Assembly (NCBI GenBank): GCA_946807835.1
Contig: OX327703.1
Coordinates: 8,749,501 to 8,813,500 of the forward strand
Direction of reading: 5' to 3'
DNA length: 64,000 bases
Source of the DNA: Ailanthus altissimus
Lineage: Eukaryota; Streptophyta; Magnoliopsida; Sapindales; Simaroubaceae
This document shows positions 24,178-36,879 of this stretch, piece after piece. Within the stretch, counting starts at the first letter, position 1. Every line of letters starts with the position of its first letter. Under the pieces are notes generated by a model. It saw only the letters and a program-made list of their open reading frames with translations. It was not told the DNA's origin and made no database searches. The position numbers were made by a program, and so were the translations under genes.

Positions 24178-24951
24178 CTAAGGAGAAGTACTCGGTCTAA
24201 TGAAACCCTTATTCACCAACTCTTCCAACTGAACCTTCAGTTCTTTCAATTCTGAAGGAGTCATTCTGTAGGGTGCTTTAGAAATTGGTTGTGTTCCATG
24301 GGCTACTTCTATTTTAAACGCTATCTCTCTATCCAGAGGCAATCCCTGAAGATCTTCGGGGAATACATTCGGGAACTCTCTCACCACCGAAATATCCTCC
24401 AATTTCGTTCCACCATCTCTTACGTCTATGGCATAGACTAAGTAACCCTGACATGACTTTCGAAGCATCTTTCTTGCCCTCATTACCGACACCATGCTGG
24501 CGGAAAGTGATTTCCGCACCCCACGAAAAATAACTTCCATTCCGCTAGGGCTACATAATCTAACTTCTTTCCGGAAGCAATCCACTGAGGTTCGATATTT
24601 AGACAACCAATCCATCCCTAAAATCACATCAAACTCATTGATGGCCAACACAATCAAATCCGCCATAAACTCTTGGCTTTCAATACTAATTTTACTACTC
24701 CTATACACCATTTCTGCTACAATGGAGTCTCCGGTAGGAAGAGACACTACTACCGCGCCATCTAATAACTGGGGCGCTATACTAGCATTTGCAGCAAACT
24801 CCACAGAAATAAAAGAATGGGTCACTCCAGGATCTATCAGTACGTAAGCATTTCGATCAAAAACTGACATTGTACCTGTCACAACTTCTGGGGCCGCATC
24901 CGCCTCCTGTTGGGTCACCACAAATACCCTAGCCTGGGTATGCGGTTTCAC
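24178..24951 (-). pseudogene. Tekay aspartic protease and linker
   Basis: The protease motif VLIDPGVTHSFIS lies near 24800-24850, with ILGMDWLSKYR downstream. These are standard for the clade. The linker leads to RT and ends at the TAG after RPSTSP. Confidence 0.87.
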
Positions 24952-26144
24952 TTGTGATCCACCGGATGATCCTCCTCGACTGGCGCCCCTACTAGGCTGG
25001 CTCGTGCCGCTCGATCTTCTGAATTGGGGACCTCCTCGAATCTGCCCTCGACCGCCACTGGTTTATCCTGGAGCTGGTGGTCTATCTTCTCACTTGCTGC
25101 TAGCTCCATCATTTGGGCAATCTCTCATGTAGTGACCCTCTTGCCCGCACTTATAACACCCGGTAGTCCCCTTCCTACAATCCCCAGGATGGGCCTTGCC
25201 ATTTTTATTACACACCGGAAAATTCTTCCAACTCTCCTTAGTACTTCAGAATCCGGCGGATGGTTGCCGAACGGAAGCTTGGCTGGATTGAGCTCATTGG
25301 CTTGGCTTTCGACTGCTGGACCATGAAGATCTCTCCTCTGTTCAGGTGAATTTACTTAGTCCTCCTCGAAAACGACCTGACCAGCCTCTTTTCTGACCCT
25401 GCTATTTCGGTTTAGGGATGGCTGCCATGCTTCCTTCAACCCGTGTTGCAGCTTCCACCAATGATCCATACTGAGTGTGGGCTGCAGATACTACGTACGC
25501 CCTGATTCATGGATTGAGACCCACTGCAAAACGATTAGCCTTCTGCTCTTCATTATCGGCTATAAATGGAACGGCACGAAGGAGCTCCGAAAACTTTTTC
25601 TCGTACTCTGCCACCGAGAGAGAGAGCCTTGTTCCAACTTGAAGAACTCTTCTATCTTCGCATCTTTATAACTTTTGGGGTAGAACTTATTCAGAAATTC
25701 CTCTTTGAAAAGTGCCCAAGACACCCCACCGGCGTTCCTCCTTTGTAAGGCCTTCTACCAATCTTTCGCTCCTTCTTTCAGTAGAAATGCGGAGTACACG
25801 ACCATCTGCTCTTTCGTACATCCCATAACCTGAAAAATTTCTTCATTGTTCTCTAACCAAGATAGAGCTCTCTCGGGATCTTCGGTACCATCATAAGCCT
25901 TAGCGCCCAATTTCTTGGCGCGTTCAATGGACACTCCGGTCTCTCGCGGCTGTTGGATCGCCGTTGCTAGTATCTGGGCCATTTGAGCTATATTCACATT
26001 TCCACCCTCTAGCTCAGCGGGTTGAGATGATTCAGGAGGGGTCTGAGGCGTAGGAACCTTTACTGACTCATTTCCCTGCTCCTCTTCAGCTGCAAAAGCC
26101 TCCGCAGCTGCTCTCATAGTACGTGGACCTCCACGACGATGCAT
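24952..26144 (-). pseudogene. Tekay gag, broken
   Basis: Gag probably starts at the ATG at 26142-26144 (MHRRGGPR). The core reads FDGTEDP-like then WLENNEEIFQVMG, and is broken by a TAG at the second Trp of the KDWW motif (about 25753). Further frames carry EYEKKFSELLR. A CCHC zinc knuckle (CYKCGQEGHYMRDC) lies near 25115-25160, with additional stops around it. Confidence 0.85.
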
Positions 26145-26279
26145 ATTTTCTGAAAATTTAGTGATGCAAATGATTATCAAATGCAAAGAATTCAACTTAC
26201 TAAACTTAGAAAAATATGCATGCAATTTCAAGAATCTCATTCTAAAAATGAACTTTTTAACTAAAACTTCAAAAACCGT

Positions 26280-26291
26280 GCTCTGATATCA
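26280..26291 (-). other. Primer binding site of the Tekay element, tRNA-iMet type
   Basis: The element strand reads TGATATCAGAGC, one base from the initiator-Met site TGGTATCAGAGC, just inside the 5' LTR. Confidence 0.8.
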
Positions 26292-26294
26292 CTC

Positions 26295-29062
26295 TGACAG
26301 GACTCGACCCGAGACCCTCTACTATAGATCCCAGCGGCCCTGTCGGGTACCCCGACGGAAGTTCCTCCGAACCTAACTGGGTATGTTGAGAAATTCCGCG
26401 AGGCGAACCCCTTTTGAATTCTTGTTACTACTAAGAAGATCTAGAAATATACATGAAAACGACATCTTAATTTTAAAAACAAACGGACAGAGTTTCCCCT
26501 GTTTTTCAAAAAATCCATATAAACCTGCAAAGAAATTTCACTTCTAATTCAAACACATCTCAATTCTACCAATTCGGACCTCCGGTCCTTTCCAAATCAA
26601 ATCCAACACAACTCAAAAATTTCATTTAAATCATAAAATGAGCATACTCATGAAAAGTAAAGATGATCATCAAAATCTCAAAATATTTTCTAGTTGGCTC
26701 GAAACATACATACAAATATACATGCCTACTACTACTATGCATAAAGTAAAGAGTACTATTTAGCACATTTATATGTACAAAAATAATCTTTGGATTCGGC
26801 CCACTACTCGGCAACAGGAGAATCAGCAACTTACATACCGAGACCTGCACCTGGGAAAGGGGTTTAAAAACATAAAATGGGTGAGCTAAAAGAGCTCAGT
26901 GAGTGTAAATGATATTTCAATTACAAGAACATTATACAAAGATAGCAATTTCTAAAGTACATGCAGAAATTATGCTTCAAAACGGATGTAAAACTGTAAA
27001 ACGGTTTCTAATATCATATGCTAATGAAATCTCGCCGAGCGGTTTTATCTACATCTTTGGAAAACTATATTCAGAATCTGTATAACATAATAATTGCTGT
27101 GTGTATATAAATGCATAAATGCTATCAGTAAATCAAAAACTAGTAAAATCCTCGCTCGGCCATTTTCTTTCTAAACTGTACCAATGGTAACCCTAAAGCT
27201 CTATACCCACGCAGCGACTCAACTAGCACCGCATACATGAGTAGGTCACGGGGCACCTCAACTAGTAGCACCCACAGTGACATCTCAAGACATCTCACTG
27301 GCTACGCAGCGGAATCCTACATCGCATGCATATAGCGAGACAATATCCCGTACACATAGACCGACTCACATGACTCGACATCCCGACATCCCGGAGTTAG
27401 TGACACACCCCCAAGACCTGCCCATGTGCACGAGATATACCGGCCAGGTCTAATACAATCATCACCACTATAATCTTAGGGTACCAATGGTCTTAAAAAC
27501 GAATGCAGAAATTTTAAAACTGTTTCGCAAATCGATCATGTAAAAGCATGTCTATGAATATATCAAGATCATAAATCATGTTTATGCATCGAAAGCTCAT
27601 AAAACATACATAGTCATTGTGCGAAAACATAATAACCAAAAAGTAAAAGAAATGGCAGATTTCCACTCACAACCGCTCCGCGCTCAATTTCGCTCCCGAT
27701 TTCTGCTCCCGCTAACTCTCTCGGTTATCTTCACCTACGCGCCACAAATGACATTTAGAACCAAATTGAATACTAGAATCTTATTTAACTACTAAATGCC
27801 CTAATCGGCATACAAAATCCGGATGTAAACTACTTCCCGGTTTTAGTTATGAAGCCATAATCGAAACTAACTCACCATCCGGTGCCCTGAAAATTATTGA
27901 ACACCTTATAACTTGGTTGGACATAATTGCCCTTCACCTTTCCCACATGGACAATTATGTCCCATTTTCTTCATTTTTGGTTTTTCCATCAACCATATAC
28001 ATTCAATTCACAATATGCATCATTTACATACAACAATTCAATCAAAACATCACTCAATTCCTAACTTCCCTAAAGTGGCAGAATTTCACCCTAGGTTCTA
28101 ACACATTCCTTTTCTCAATTTCTTGTTCCAATTACAACAAAATCATGTCAATTCATTTCTAAAGCCCTAATTACAATCAATTGAAATCTCTACAACAAAA
28201 TCACCAAAAACCCTAATTCTCACCTTGCCAATTTCTTCAAATTGATGACTCCTTCAAGCTCCAAACTAGAATTCAACTCAATCTAAGCCAAGAATACACA
28301 TAAGAATATCAATTAAAACATTCTTGAAATCTCACTTATCAAACTCATAAAAGATGCTTTTCTTACCTCTTTTCTTAAATTTCCACTAATAAAGACTTCA
28401 ATTGAGCTTATGGATTGGTTTGTAACCTTATTTTGGCTTGATTACACATGAAAAATCATGAAAAAAAAACTTGAAAAATCACTGTAGCAGCACCTCCCTT
28501 TGAAGCTCCAATTTCTCTCTCTTTTTTTGGCTAAGTGTTGGTTTTGATCTCTCTTCAAATTTCTACACACTTCTAACATATATATAGTGCTCCCTCAATT
28601 TACCATTTTGTCCTTCAACTTACTTAAAACTTCTAATTTGCCATTAGTTAAAAACTAATTATGTAATTAGTTCATTTGTAACTATCTAGTTAGAATAGTT
28701 CAAAGAACTAACTAGAACTTCCAACTTGGCAAGCCATGATATTTCTTCTAATTGGTCCATTCTCTAATATATGGATTATGTTTCTCAACAAATGCTTGTT
28801 CCATTCATAACCCTTAAATGGAAATTCATGTAGTAAATTAGGATTTTCTTTTCCAAGCCGATAGAGAAAAATTCCAAAAATATTCTAGAGTCGTCCGGCG
28901 CACCGATCGAGTGTGAAATTACCAAATTAGGTCTAATATCTCTCACGTGCACTATAAAGGGAATATTTCTAATAGGGTTAAAATCGAGTAACCCTACAGT
29001 GTTTTATTTGTTCTATACCAAAATCTTGGCGCCAATACTACTAATAGGGATTGGATATTATA
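26295..29062 (-). repeat. 5' LTR of the Tekay element
   Basis: The LTR is 2768 bp. The element-strand start is TATAATATCC here, against TGTAATATCC in the other copy, so the terminal TG has mutated to TA. The TSD TTAAC follows at 29063-29067. Confidence 0.93.
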
Positions 29063-29067
29063 TTAAC

Positions 29068-29900
29068 ACATAAATCACTCGTCCTAGTTCATTATGGTTC
29101 CTAAAACAATACAATAATTAATTAATTTTTTAGAAAGCATTAAATATAAGATAAACTGAACAATTCAATATTTATTTCACAAATAAGAAAAGATAATGAA
29201 TTTAAATTACATATTGAGTTTAAATTGTAATCCCATAATAAAAATTTAGTTCATGATGACAAATAGAGTTTTAGAGTGCATGATAATTAACATCATAGAG
29301 AACAAACAAACAAAGCAGAAAAGAAGAAAGAAGAAAAGAGATAGTGCCCTAAAATCTTTAGTCTTTAATCTCTTCTTTGACTTGAAAGTCTTCTCTTGAA
29401 TCTTTAAAAAATTGCTCTAAACTTTTGATAACTTGTTCCTATTGTGCTCTCTTTTTGGTTTTCAAAGTGGCTATTGATAAGGATGGGTCTTCAAATTAAG
29501 GAAAACTTCACGTCCAAGACAAGTTAGATTTTCCCAGTTTTATACTCAGCATCGCTGTCTCACTGCCTAGCATTATGACATTGGCTCAAATTTTCTTAAC
29601 CACCATAGTACTAGCTTCATAGTGCTATAATACTCAGCCTCTAACTTCTTGGTTGATTTTAGGTCACATTAGCACTGTAGCATGGACTTAGGCACTTTAA
29701 CGCTCAAGTTCTGACTTTAGGAGGATTTGTCATTGTTCTAGTGTTGTAGCCCTAGTATGCTAGCATCACAGCGCTGGCTTTGATTTTTCCTTGATTTTGG
29801 CTGATTTACTCATTTTTTATGAAATTTGGACCCTTCTTTGTTATATAGACTTTAAACCTATAAAATAACTATAAAACATGTAAAAAGCTAGATATTAACA
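29068..29900 (-). repeat. LTR of the old Athila-like element, right part
   Basis: This is the continuation of 18295-18820. It ends at 29900 (TGTTAATATC on the minus strand). A section at about 29200-29300 is an inverted, diverged match to 36625-36725. The part at 29540-29790 holds degenerate GCGCTGTAGCGC-type palindromes. Confidence 0.62.
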
Positions 29901-30960
29901 TTCCTTTCAATGAGGCATTAAAGCAGATGCCCATCTGTGTCAAGTTTATGAAAGATATTCTATTGAGGAAAAGAAGATTAGGAGAGTTTGGGACACTTGC
30001 CTTGATAGAAGAGTCAATGCCATTTTATAGAAGATACTGCCACCAAAGCTCAAAGATATATGGAGCTTTACTATTCAATGCACCATGAGGAATCAATTCT
30101 TTAGCAGTACTTTATGTGAATTAGCAGCCAATATTAATTTGATGTCGTTGTCTATACATAAATAAGTTAGGTTTGTTGGAAACAAAGCTAATAAATGTTA
30201 CACTACAACTTGTTGATCGATCTCTCCCTTAGCCAATGGAATAATTGAAGATGTATATATAAAGGTAGATAAATTTATTTTTTTTAGTGTATTTCATTAT
30301 TCTTGATATGAAGGAGGATTATGAGATTCTGATTATCCTTAAAGACCATTCTTGGCTATAGGCAAAGCACTTATAGATGTCCAAGACCAAGAGGTAATTT
30401 TTAAGGTTTTCATAGCAATAAAATTCCTAAGTGAGAGTGAAGATTATTTCAGTATTGATTTGGTGGATAGTGAAGTTAAAGACACTCTTATGAAGAATTT
30501 TATCAAAGATCTACTTGAAGATGTTATGGCCAATGAGACCTATAGGAGAATGAGCAATATATGAACTTAATGAAAGCTTCTTTTCGAGTTGATAGAAATA
30601 AGAATCCATTTAGAACCAAGAGACTAATTGTACCACAAAAAATATGGGGAAAAAAGATTAAGAGGTGGCATGATAAGAAAATTTTATAGCAATAATTTGA
30701 TCTAGGCCAATAGAGATTACTCTTCCATTCAAGATTGAAATTTTTTTCCTTGAAAACTCAAATTAAAAAGGACAAGGGCCACTACTTAGGTGTTTTCTTA
30801 TGGAGTTGCGAAAGTCGAGAATACAATTTCAAAAGACTTTCAAGGTTAATGGACATTGATTTAAGAAAAATCTTAGAGGATAGATTAAATGGGCAAAGTC
30901 CTCCATCATTTTATTCAAACCTCCGTGAAAAAGGAAGACATTAAGCCAATAGTGTTAAAT
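29901..30960 (+). pseudogene. Old Athila/Tat-like gag-protease remnant
   Basis: On the + strand decayed wording reads FNEALKQMPICVKFMKDIL, then LPPKLKDIWSF-like, CELAANINLMSLSI (protease core, damaged) and ANGIIEDVYIKVDKFIF. ALIDVQDQEVIFKVF follows near 30350-30420. The longest open stretch is 30352-30564. Many stops and indels; no function expected. Confidence 0.75.
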
Positions 30961-32623
30961 TAAGCGTATCTTAGAAGGAAACCTATGCATTTTTAGTTAA
31001 TTTTTATTCTTAAAATAAATAAAAATAGCAAGTCAGTATTGTAGTGCCCAATCTTAGGGCTGTAGAGCCTGAGAAGTTAAAAGCTAACGTTGTAGCAACT
31101 CGAGCATAAACTGAGCCCTCAAATTAGAACCTCAGCACTGTAATGCCAAAAACTGCAAAAGAAACCCCAATTTTCAAGTCTCAGCGTTACAACACTGAGA
31201 TCTTAATATCGCAGCGTTCAAGACACATCAACTTATCCAACCTACATCTTGTATATAAAGATGATGCCAACAATGATTATCTGGCCAATGTGGTGGACGA
31301 GAAAATGTAACTATATGTTGTCAGAGAAGTGTTTTATTTTTATCTCTTGTCTTTTGGGGAAAATGTTAATTTTAAGTTTGGGGGAGGGAAATACTTCTCT
31401 GTATTAATTTACTAGTTTTTGTCTTATCTATCAATTTTGCTTGCTATTTCTCTATTCTATATTTTCCATGTTAATTTTTGTTTCTATTTTAATTAGTAAT
31501 TAGCTTTGGGCTTGGTATAATGTTTACTAGTCAATGACTAGAATTTGATTATGATTGATATAAATTTTGGGAAATGATAAATGTTGCAATTGTTTTTATG
31601 TTTGATACTTGTATCAAGTTTTTACCTTATTTATGATTCTTTAAACACATTAAGCACGTAATTAAGGATCATTTGGCTATTTACTTAGAGAGCATTATAC
31701 ATAATAAGGACACATAGAGTCTCACATATTCTAGAACTTGTTTGATTATCACTTTGAGCTTAATGACTATTTTTCTTTGTTAACCAAAACTATACCTTAA
31801 CTTTTAAATAAATTTTCCTTTATAACACCTTCACACCATAAGCATAATGGTCTTGTTTTGTAGAAATTATTGAACTTATAGAAAGAAAGAGTGAAGTGAA
31901 GAGTGGTTGTAGGTTTTGAGTGTTCAAAAGGGGTTGTAAAAATTTAAGTTTGTCGGGTATAGTGACTTATTAAAAAAAGTTAAATTAAAAAAGGAAACAA
32001 AATATGAATAAAGTTCACTATACTTCTATCTTAGAAAAGAAAAAAAAAGAGAAAAAAAAGAGAGGAGAGAATGGGTTGTCAAAGTAAACAAGGAAAGTTA
32101 TAAAAAAAGCTTAGGGTGATCTTAGGGAAATTAAAGGAAAAGTTTAAGGATTCGAGAAAAACAATATGTGTTTATGAGTGTGAATTGATCCGAAAATTAT
32201 TTGTCTTCTCTTACTTTCACCCTAACTATACATTACAAATTGAGAAAGACCAATTTGATCCTTGATTATAAGTGCATGTACATTAGTGAAAAGTGGTATG
32301 AAAAGTAAGTATATGAAATGTATATAAAAAAAAAAAATTGAGACAATTTTTGAATCCTTATGTGTATAAACTAATCTAGGTGTGAATGTCTGATGAGACT
32401 AGTGATACATAAACACACCAAGTAAATCACATATAGGGTAAAACAATTACTTGGATTAGTATGTTAAACCTTTGAAGTATTTAGAGTCTCTCATGAATTA
32501 TGGACTATATACAATCTTTAAGACAAGTTGTTAGGCATCAACCAACCTATTATTTGTTTGTTTTTCTAGGATTTAGTTTTTTCTTTGCTCGAGGACAAGA
32601 AAATTGATAAGTTTAGGAAATTT
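30961..32623 (+). other. 3' internal region of the old + strand element
   Basis: No open gene. It holds a block of GCGTTGTAGC-type imperfect palindromes (31020-31230), a G-run AAGTTTGGGGGAGGG (31374-31388), and the block GCTCGAGGACAAG (32588-32600). A purine-rich tract just before 32624 marks the LTR start. Confidence 0.6.
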
Positions 32624-33116
32624 TGATGGGAGTATTATATACTTATTATTTGGCTTTTGTAGACTTAGTATTTACTTATTTTAAGTATGAATATTAAGCT
32701 CATTTTTTATGTTATTTATTATCATTTTGTAGGTTGGAAGTCAACAGAGCTATTTGGGATGAAAATTTGAAGACAAATTAAAAATATTAAAAGTGAATTC
32801 AAACCTTGTGTTGCGGCCCTATTAATGAAGTTGCAATACTGGAGATACCAAAAAAAACCAAATTTAGGCAAAAACTTAAGACTACAACGCTAGGAATTAG
32901 CATTACAGCACTATAACAATACATGCAAAAAAACCTAAAATACTACTAGAATAGTGTTGACAAAAGGTTAGCATCACGATGCTGAAAATCAATGTTGCAG
33001 CTATAGGTGAACCAGAAAGTGAGCACCATGACACCCCAAACTAAGGTCGTGGCAGTGGAGTTTATTGGGCTAGTGTCGTAATGCTGGGAAGCCAATGTCA
33101 CAACAATGGACACTAG

Positions 33117-36100
33117 GACTAGGCAAATTTTGGGTTCGATTCTGTTCGGGCTCGAACCAAATACAACCCAACCCAATTGGTTCTATGAAAATAAAACTGG
33201 TTGGTTCCTTTTAACCAAACTGGACCCAAATGAAACCGGTTTGATTCATTTTGGGTCTAGTTCAATTATCCATATTCTCTAGAAACTTAAACACTTCTTC
33301 TAATTCCTCATTTCTAACCAAACTCTCAATTTCCTCACAATTTTAGGAAGTGTAACACCCTCCTCACTCGCCTCTCATCGAGACATGAGATCAGGGAGTG
33401 CTACAATAGCATCGAATAGAAACAATGATAATGATTATTCAAACTTCAAAAAAATATTTTTGTTTTATAAACATTTATGGAGAAAAACTAACAGTCTCCC
33501 CTAAAAATTTAACTTTTTACACTACCTGTAACAAAAGAAACACTCTCAAATTTCAATATCCATTATTAACCAACTTCTATATTTGTCTTTCAGCAAATAT
33601 TCACAACTCATATTGCAATCTAAATGTATCAAACCTTGACCAAACTATTTCACATCCAGTATATTATCAAAATAGATATCATATATCATGGTGGTTTTAA
33701 AGGAGACAGTTCTAGAGAAATACATATATACATTCATATACATTTAATGTCCATAATATAATATACAACAGTTTATAGATAAACAAAATATTTACCAAAA
33801 ATAATTATATATAGAGAGAGGATGTGAGCGACTCTGAGCAGTTGCAGAAAGATTTACTCTTCAGTCATTAATGATGGTAACTCTACTACCTGCGCATGGT
33901 AAATCCATCGCGCTAAGCACAACAGCTTAGTGGGTGTACACAAAAGATGAAACAGTATAATAAAATTTTATTACCTTTTTGCAATAAACCATATATATAA
34001 ACAATGAAATTTTTAGTAATAACTAATTTTTGCCATATATCATAATAAATTAAAATTTATCAATTAATCAATTCATTAAACTAAAACATTATTCGATTTC
34101 TCATTTCAATTAACCAAATATATATATATATATACACAAATATCATATTTATAATTAATCCAAGTAGGCGCCCAAAATAAACACTGACACGATACCATGG
34201 ATTGGCTAATGGGCTAACATATATAAGATAATGATCCAGCATCGACCACTCGGTGACTACCCACTGGATCAAGAACAGATCAGAATAGATAACAGATCGG
34301 ATACACAGAGTAGTGTCATCGGACAAGAAAACGGCGCAGTACTGCTATAATATCCTATTGGCATGCCAACTACCAATCCTCCCCTACTAATGTTCAGGTT
34401 TACTTAAGGCGTCTCAATAGTATTATTAATACAGTATTTTTCTTTTTAAAAAAATATTTTAACACAAATTTATTATTATTAAGATAAATTATTATATAAA
34501 TTCATGTTTACTCAATTTTTCTGATTATTCATATTTAGACACAAAAAGTTTTTTATTATTACAAATAGGCCCAAAATGTTTTACTATTCCACTTATAGGC
34601 CCATTTGTTCCAAAAATTTTCCATTAGGCCCTAATTTCTTCAACAAGTCATATATAAGTTCTAATTCCATACTAATTCACATAAAGACATAAATTTTTTA
34701 AATATTTACAAATTAGTCCAGAATTTTTTAGAATTTTCCACATAAGTCCTATTTCCTCAAAATTCATATTTATGCCCAATTTTTCTTTTCTTTTCAATTT
34801 TGACCACCAATTAATATCCAATACTCAAAAAATATTTAATACATTTAGAAATAATATAATTATCAATTCAATGCCATAGTTCAATATACTCATCCATCAT
34901 ATTATTAAAAATACATAAACATACACTAAATTTCCTAAGGTAAGAATTTAAGTTTCAAACTAAAGTGTATACCAACCTTATAAGCTTAATTCATCTACTT
35001 GACTCACATCTTCTCCTTCTCCTTCTCCTTCCCTTGGCTATCCTTGGCCAAGCTTTCACCTTCATTTGCCAAAATACACAAATAATGAATAAATTTCTAA
35101 TTTACCAAATTAAAAGCATAATTCACTAATTCTACATGGCTACTTCATCTATTAACCCTTGAAAAACCAAATCCATATTCAATAGAATTTTTAGCATCAA
35201 CTCACCTTGAATAACACCTTATACCTTAAAATTGATCCTTGAAACTTGATGAAGAAGGCTTTAATTAAGGATTTGGAGGCTTAATTTACTAATGAAAGTA
35301 TTGAGAATTGTTGAATTTAAAGGGGGATAAAAGCAAAATGGAGAGAAAATGCAAAAGGGAGGGGACGGCCAAAGGTTTTGATTTCTCTAAATTTTTCAAG
35401 ACTATTCCCCCTTTTATAGCCTTTATTTTTCTTTCCAAAAATACCCCCAATTAAACTCAAAATTACAAAAATGCCATTGATTAGAAATGGTGGCATTTGA
35501 TTGGTCCAAAATTCCAAACACTATTCATAACTAAACTAAATAAAAAAATCTAGTTTAAATCTAACTAATTCTAGTAAATTCCATTTAACAATGTTGGCAA
35601 AATTCTATTGGTCCAAATGTTGGAAAAGTTTTAATAGCATAGGTTTTAATTCCATGCAAACACTTATACCATACTACACTTATTCAACCAATTAAATTCT
35701 TTCATTTCTTTTGACTAATAAATTCAATCAAAATAAATAAAAATTTTGGGGTATTACAGGAAGAATTCACTATCTTTGAAGAAATACGACCATTGTTCAA
35801 ATGTTCATTTATGTATGTCTCACCTGGTTTTAAATTACAATTAAAACTAAGTGTTTCATCCTTTGAAACGGCAAAATACCAAGGACAACAATAACCATAA
35901 AAATAAAAAAATATTAAACGAACCACAATAACACAAGGGCAGTGTTTTGGACCTTCGTCAAGCAGTAGGGGCAGACGGGTGGCACGACAAGACGACAGCA
36001 GCTAGCACAGGTAGGACAGGGTGGCGGCAATAGTGAGTAGTTCATTGTACTAGCAGCTTCGATTAGAATTGCAACAACAGTTGACGGCAGCAGTAGTAGC

Positions 36101-36411
36101 AGCAGCGGTGCAGCAGCTTTAGCTTTTCTTCTAATTTTTATTATGTTGTGAGACTGAAAAACACAAACTAAAAAAAAGCCCTAACAAGTTTTCAAATTTT
36201 AATTTTTGGTGCATTTAGTTTTTTGTTTTTTAGCCCAAAATGAAACTTTTTGGCCAAAGAGAATTTAGTTAATGAATTGGTTTTCAATTTAGGTGAACCT
36301 GAACCGAAAACCATTAAACAAATCGATTTACTATCCCCCAACCAAACTAAAAATTTCTGGTTCGATTCGATCGATTAACCGTTTCATCGGAACTGGTTCC
36401 CAATCCTACTA
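33117..36411. mobile_element. hAT-like non-autonomous DNA element
   Basis: Eight-base direct repeats GACACTAG flank it (33109-33116 and 36412-36419), the TSD length of hAT elements. Subterminal regions are rich in GGTTCG/CGAACC words, a common trait of plant hAT derivatives, and ends are roughly inverted (CTAGGC versus TAGGATTGGG). Without the nested solo LTR and its duplicated TSD it is about 880 bp. No transposase frame is seen. A GGCAGCAGTAGTAGCAGCAG-like tract lies near 36080. Confidence 0.68.
33351..35758 (-). repeat. Solo LTR (Tekay-like) inside the hAT-like element
   Basis: The ends are TGTAACACCC at 33351 and GGGTATTACA at 35758, with matching five-base duplications GGAAG at 33346-33350 and 35759-35763. 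A single 2408-bp LTR with intact TSD and no internal region is the product of LTR-LTR recombination. The minus-strand start TGTAATACCC suggests a Tekay-like family distinct from the one at 18821-29062. Confidence 0.88.
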
Positions 36412-36879
36412 GACACTAGAAAGGAAATTTTTATTTTGACTTTGACGCTGACCATTATCCTAATTTAAAGATAAAAACCTATATATAGAAGACAAAAAAC
36501 TTATTTTAAGGAACAAAAAAAGAAAATCAAAGAGAGAAAATAGAGAAGAAGAGATTGAAGACTGAAGAATTTAAAGCATTACACCTTTGCTTTGTTTCTT
36601 ATTATCTTTTGTAGTTTATTTGTTATCTCTATGATGTTGAATTTATTGTGCCCTAAAGCTCTTTATTTCATCACGAGTTAATTTATTTTTTTTAGGATTA
36701 CAATGTAAACTCAATATATAGCTTGAATTTATATACTTTCCTTAGTTTATGAAATTAATATAGATTTGTTTATTTTATTCTGTGCTTAATGCTTCTAATA
36801 ACTTGATCAGTAATTATATTAATTAGGAAAACCTTAATAAACTTGGAAAAGAGATTTTTGTATTTAGCCTTAAATAAAT

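Larger units (their letters stand above)
18821..29062 (-). mobile_element. Complete Tekay (Del) chromovirus, Ty3/gypsy, coding-defective
   Basis: A full structure is visible on the minus strand: 5' LTR 26295-29062, PBS, gag, protease, RT, RNase H, integrase with chromodomain, PPT, 3' LTR 18821-21449. Five-base target duplications TTAAC flank it (18816-18820 and 29063-29067). Tekay assignment rests on LTR start TGTAATATCC, PPT form, the RT and integrase wording and a C-terminal chromodomain. Several Trp and Gln codons are stops, so it needs help in trans. Confidence 0.95.

Noticed and set aside
24494..25748. Several + strand frames opposite Tekay gag and protease
   Set aside because: They are antisense shadows of clear retrotransposon coding.
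30352..30944. Two short + strand frames as independent host genes
   Set aside because: The first is in frame with decayed retrotransposon protease wording (ALIDVQ), and the second has no start context or domain.
34990..35050. CTTCTCCTTCTCC-type tract in the solo LTR
   Set aside because: It is an ordinary simple repeat within an LTR, not a regulatory array.
36040..36120. GCAGCAG-rich stretch as a possible poly-Gln coding exon
   Set aside because: There is no surrounding open frame of useful length, and it lies inside a non-autonomous DNA element.
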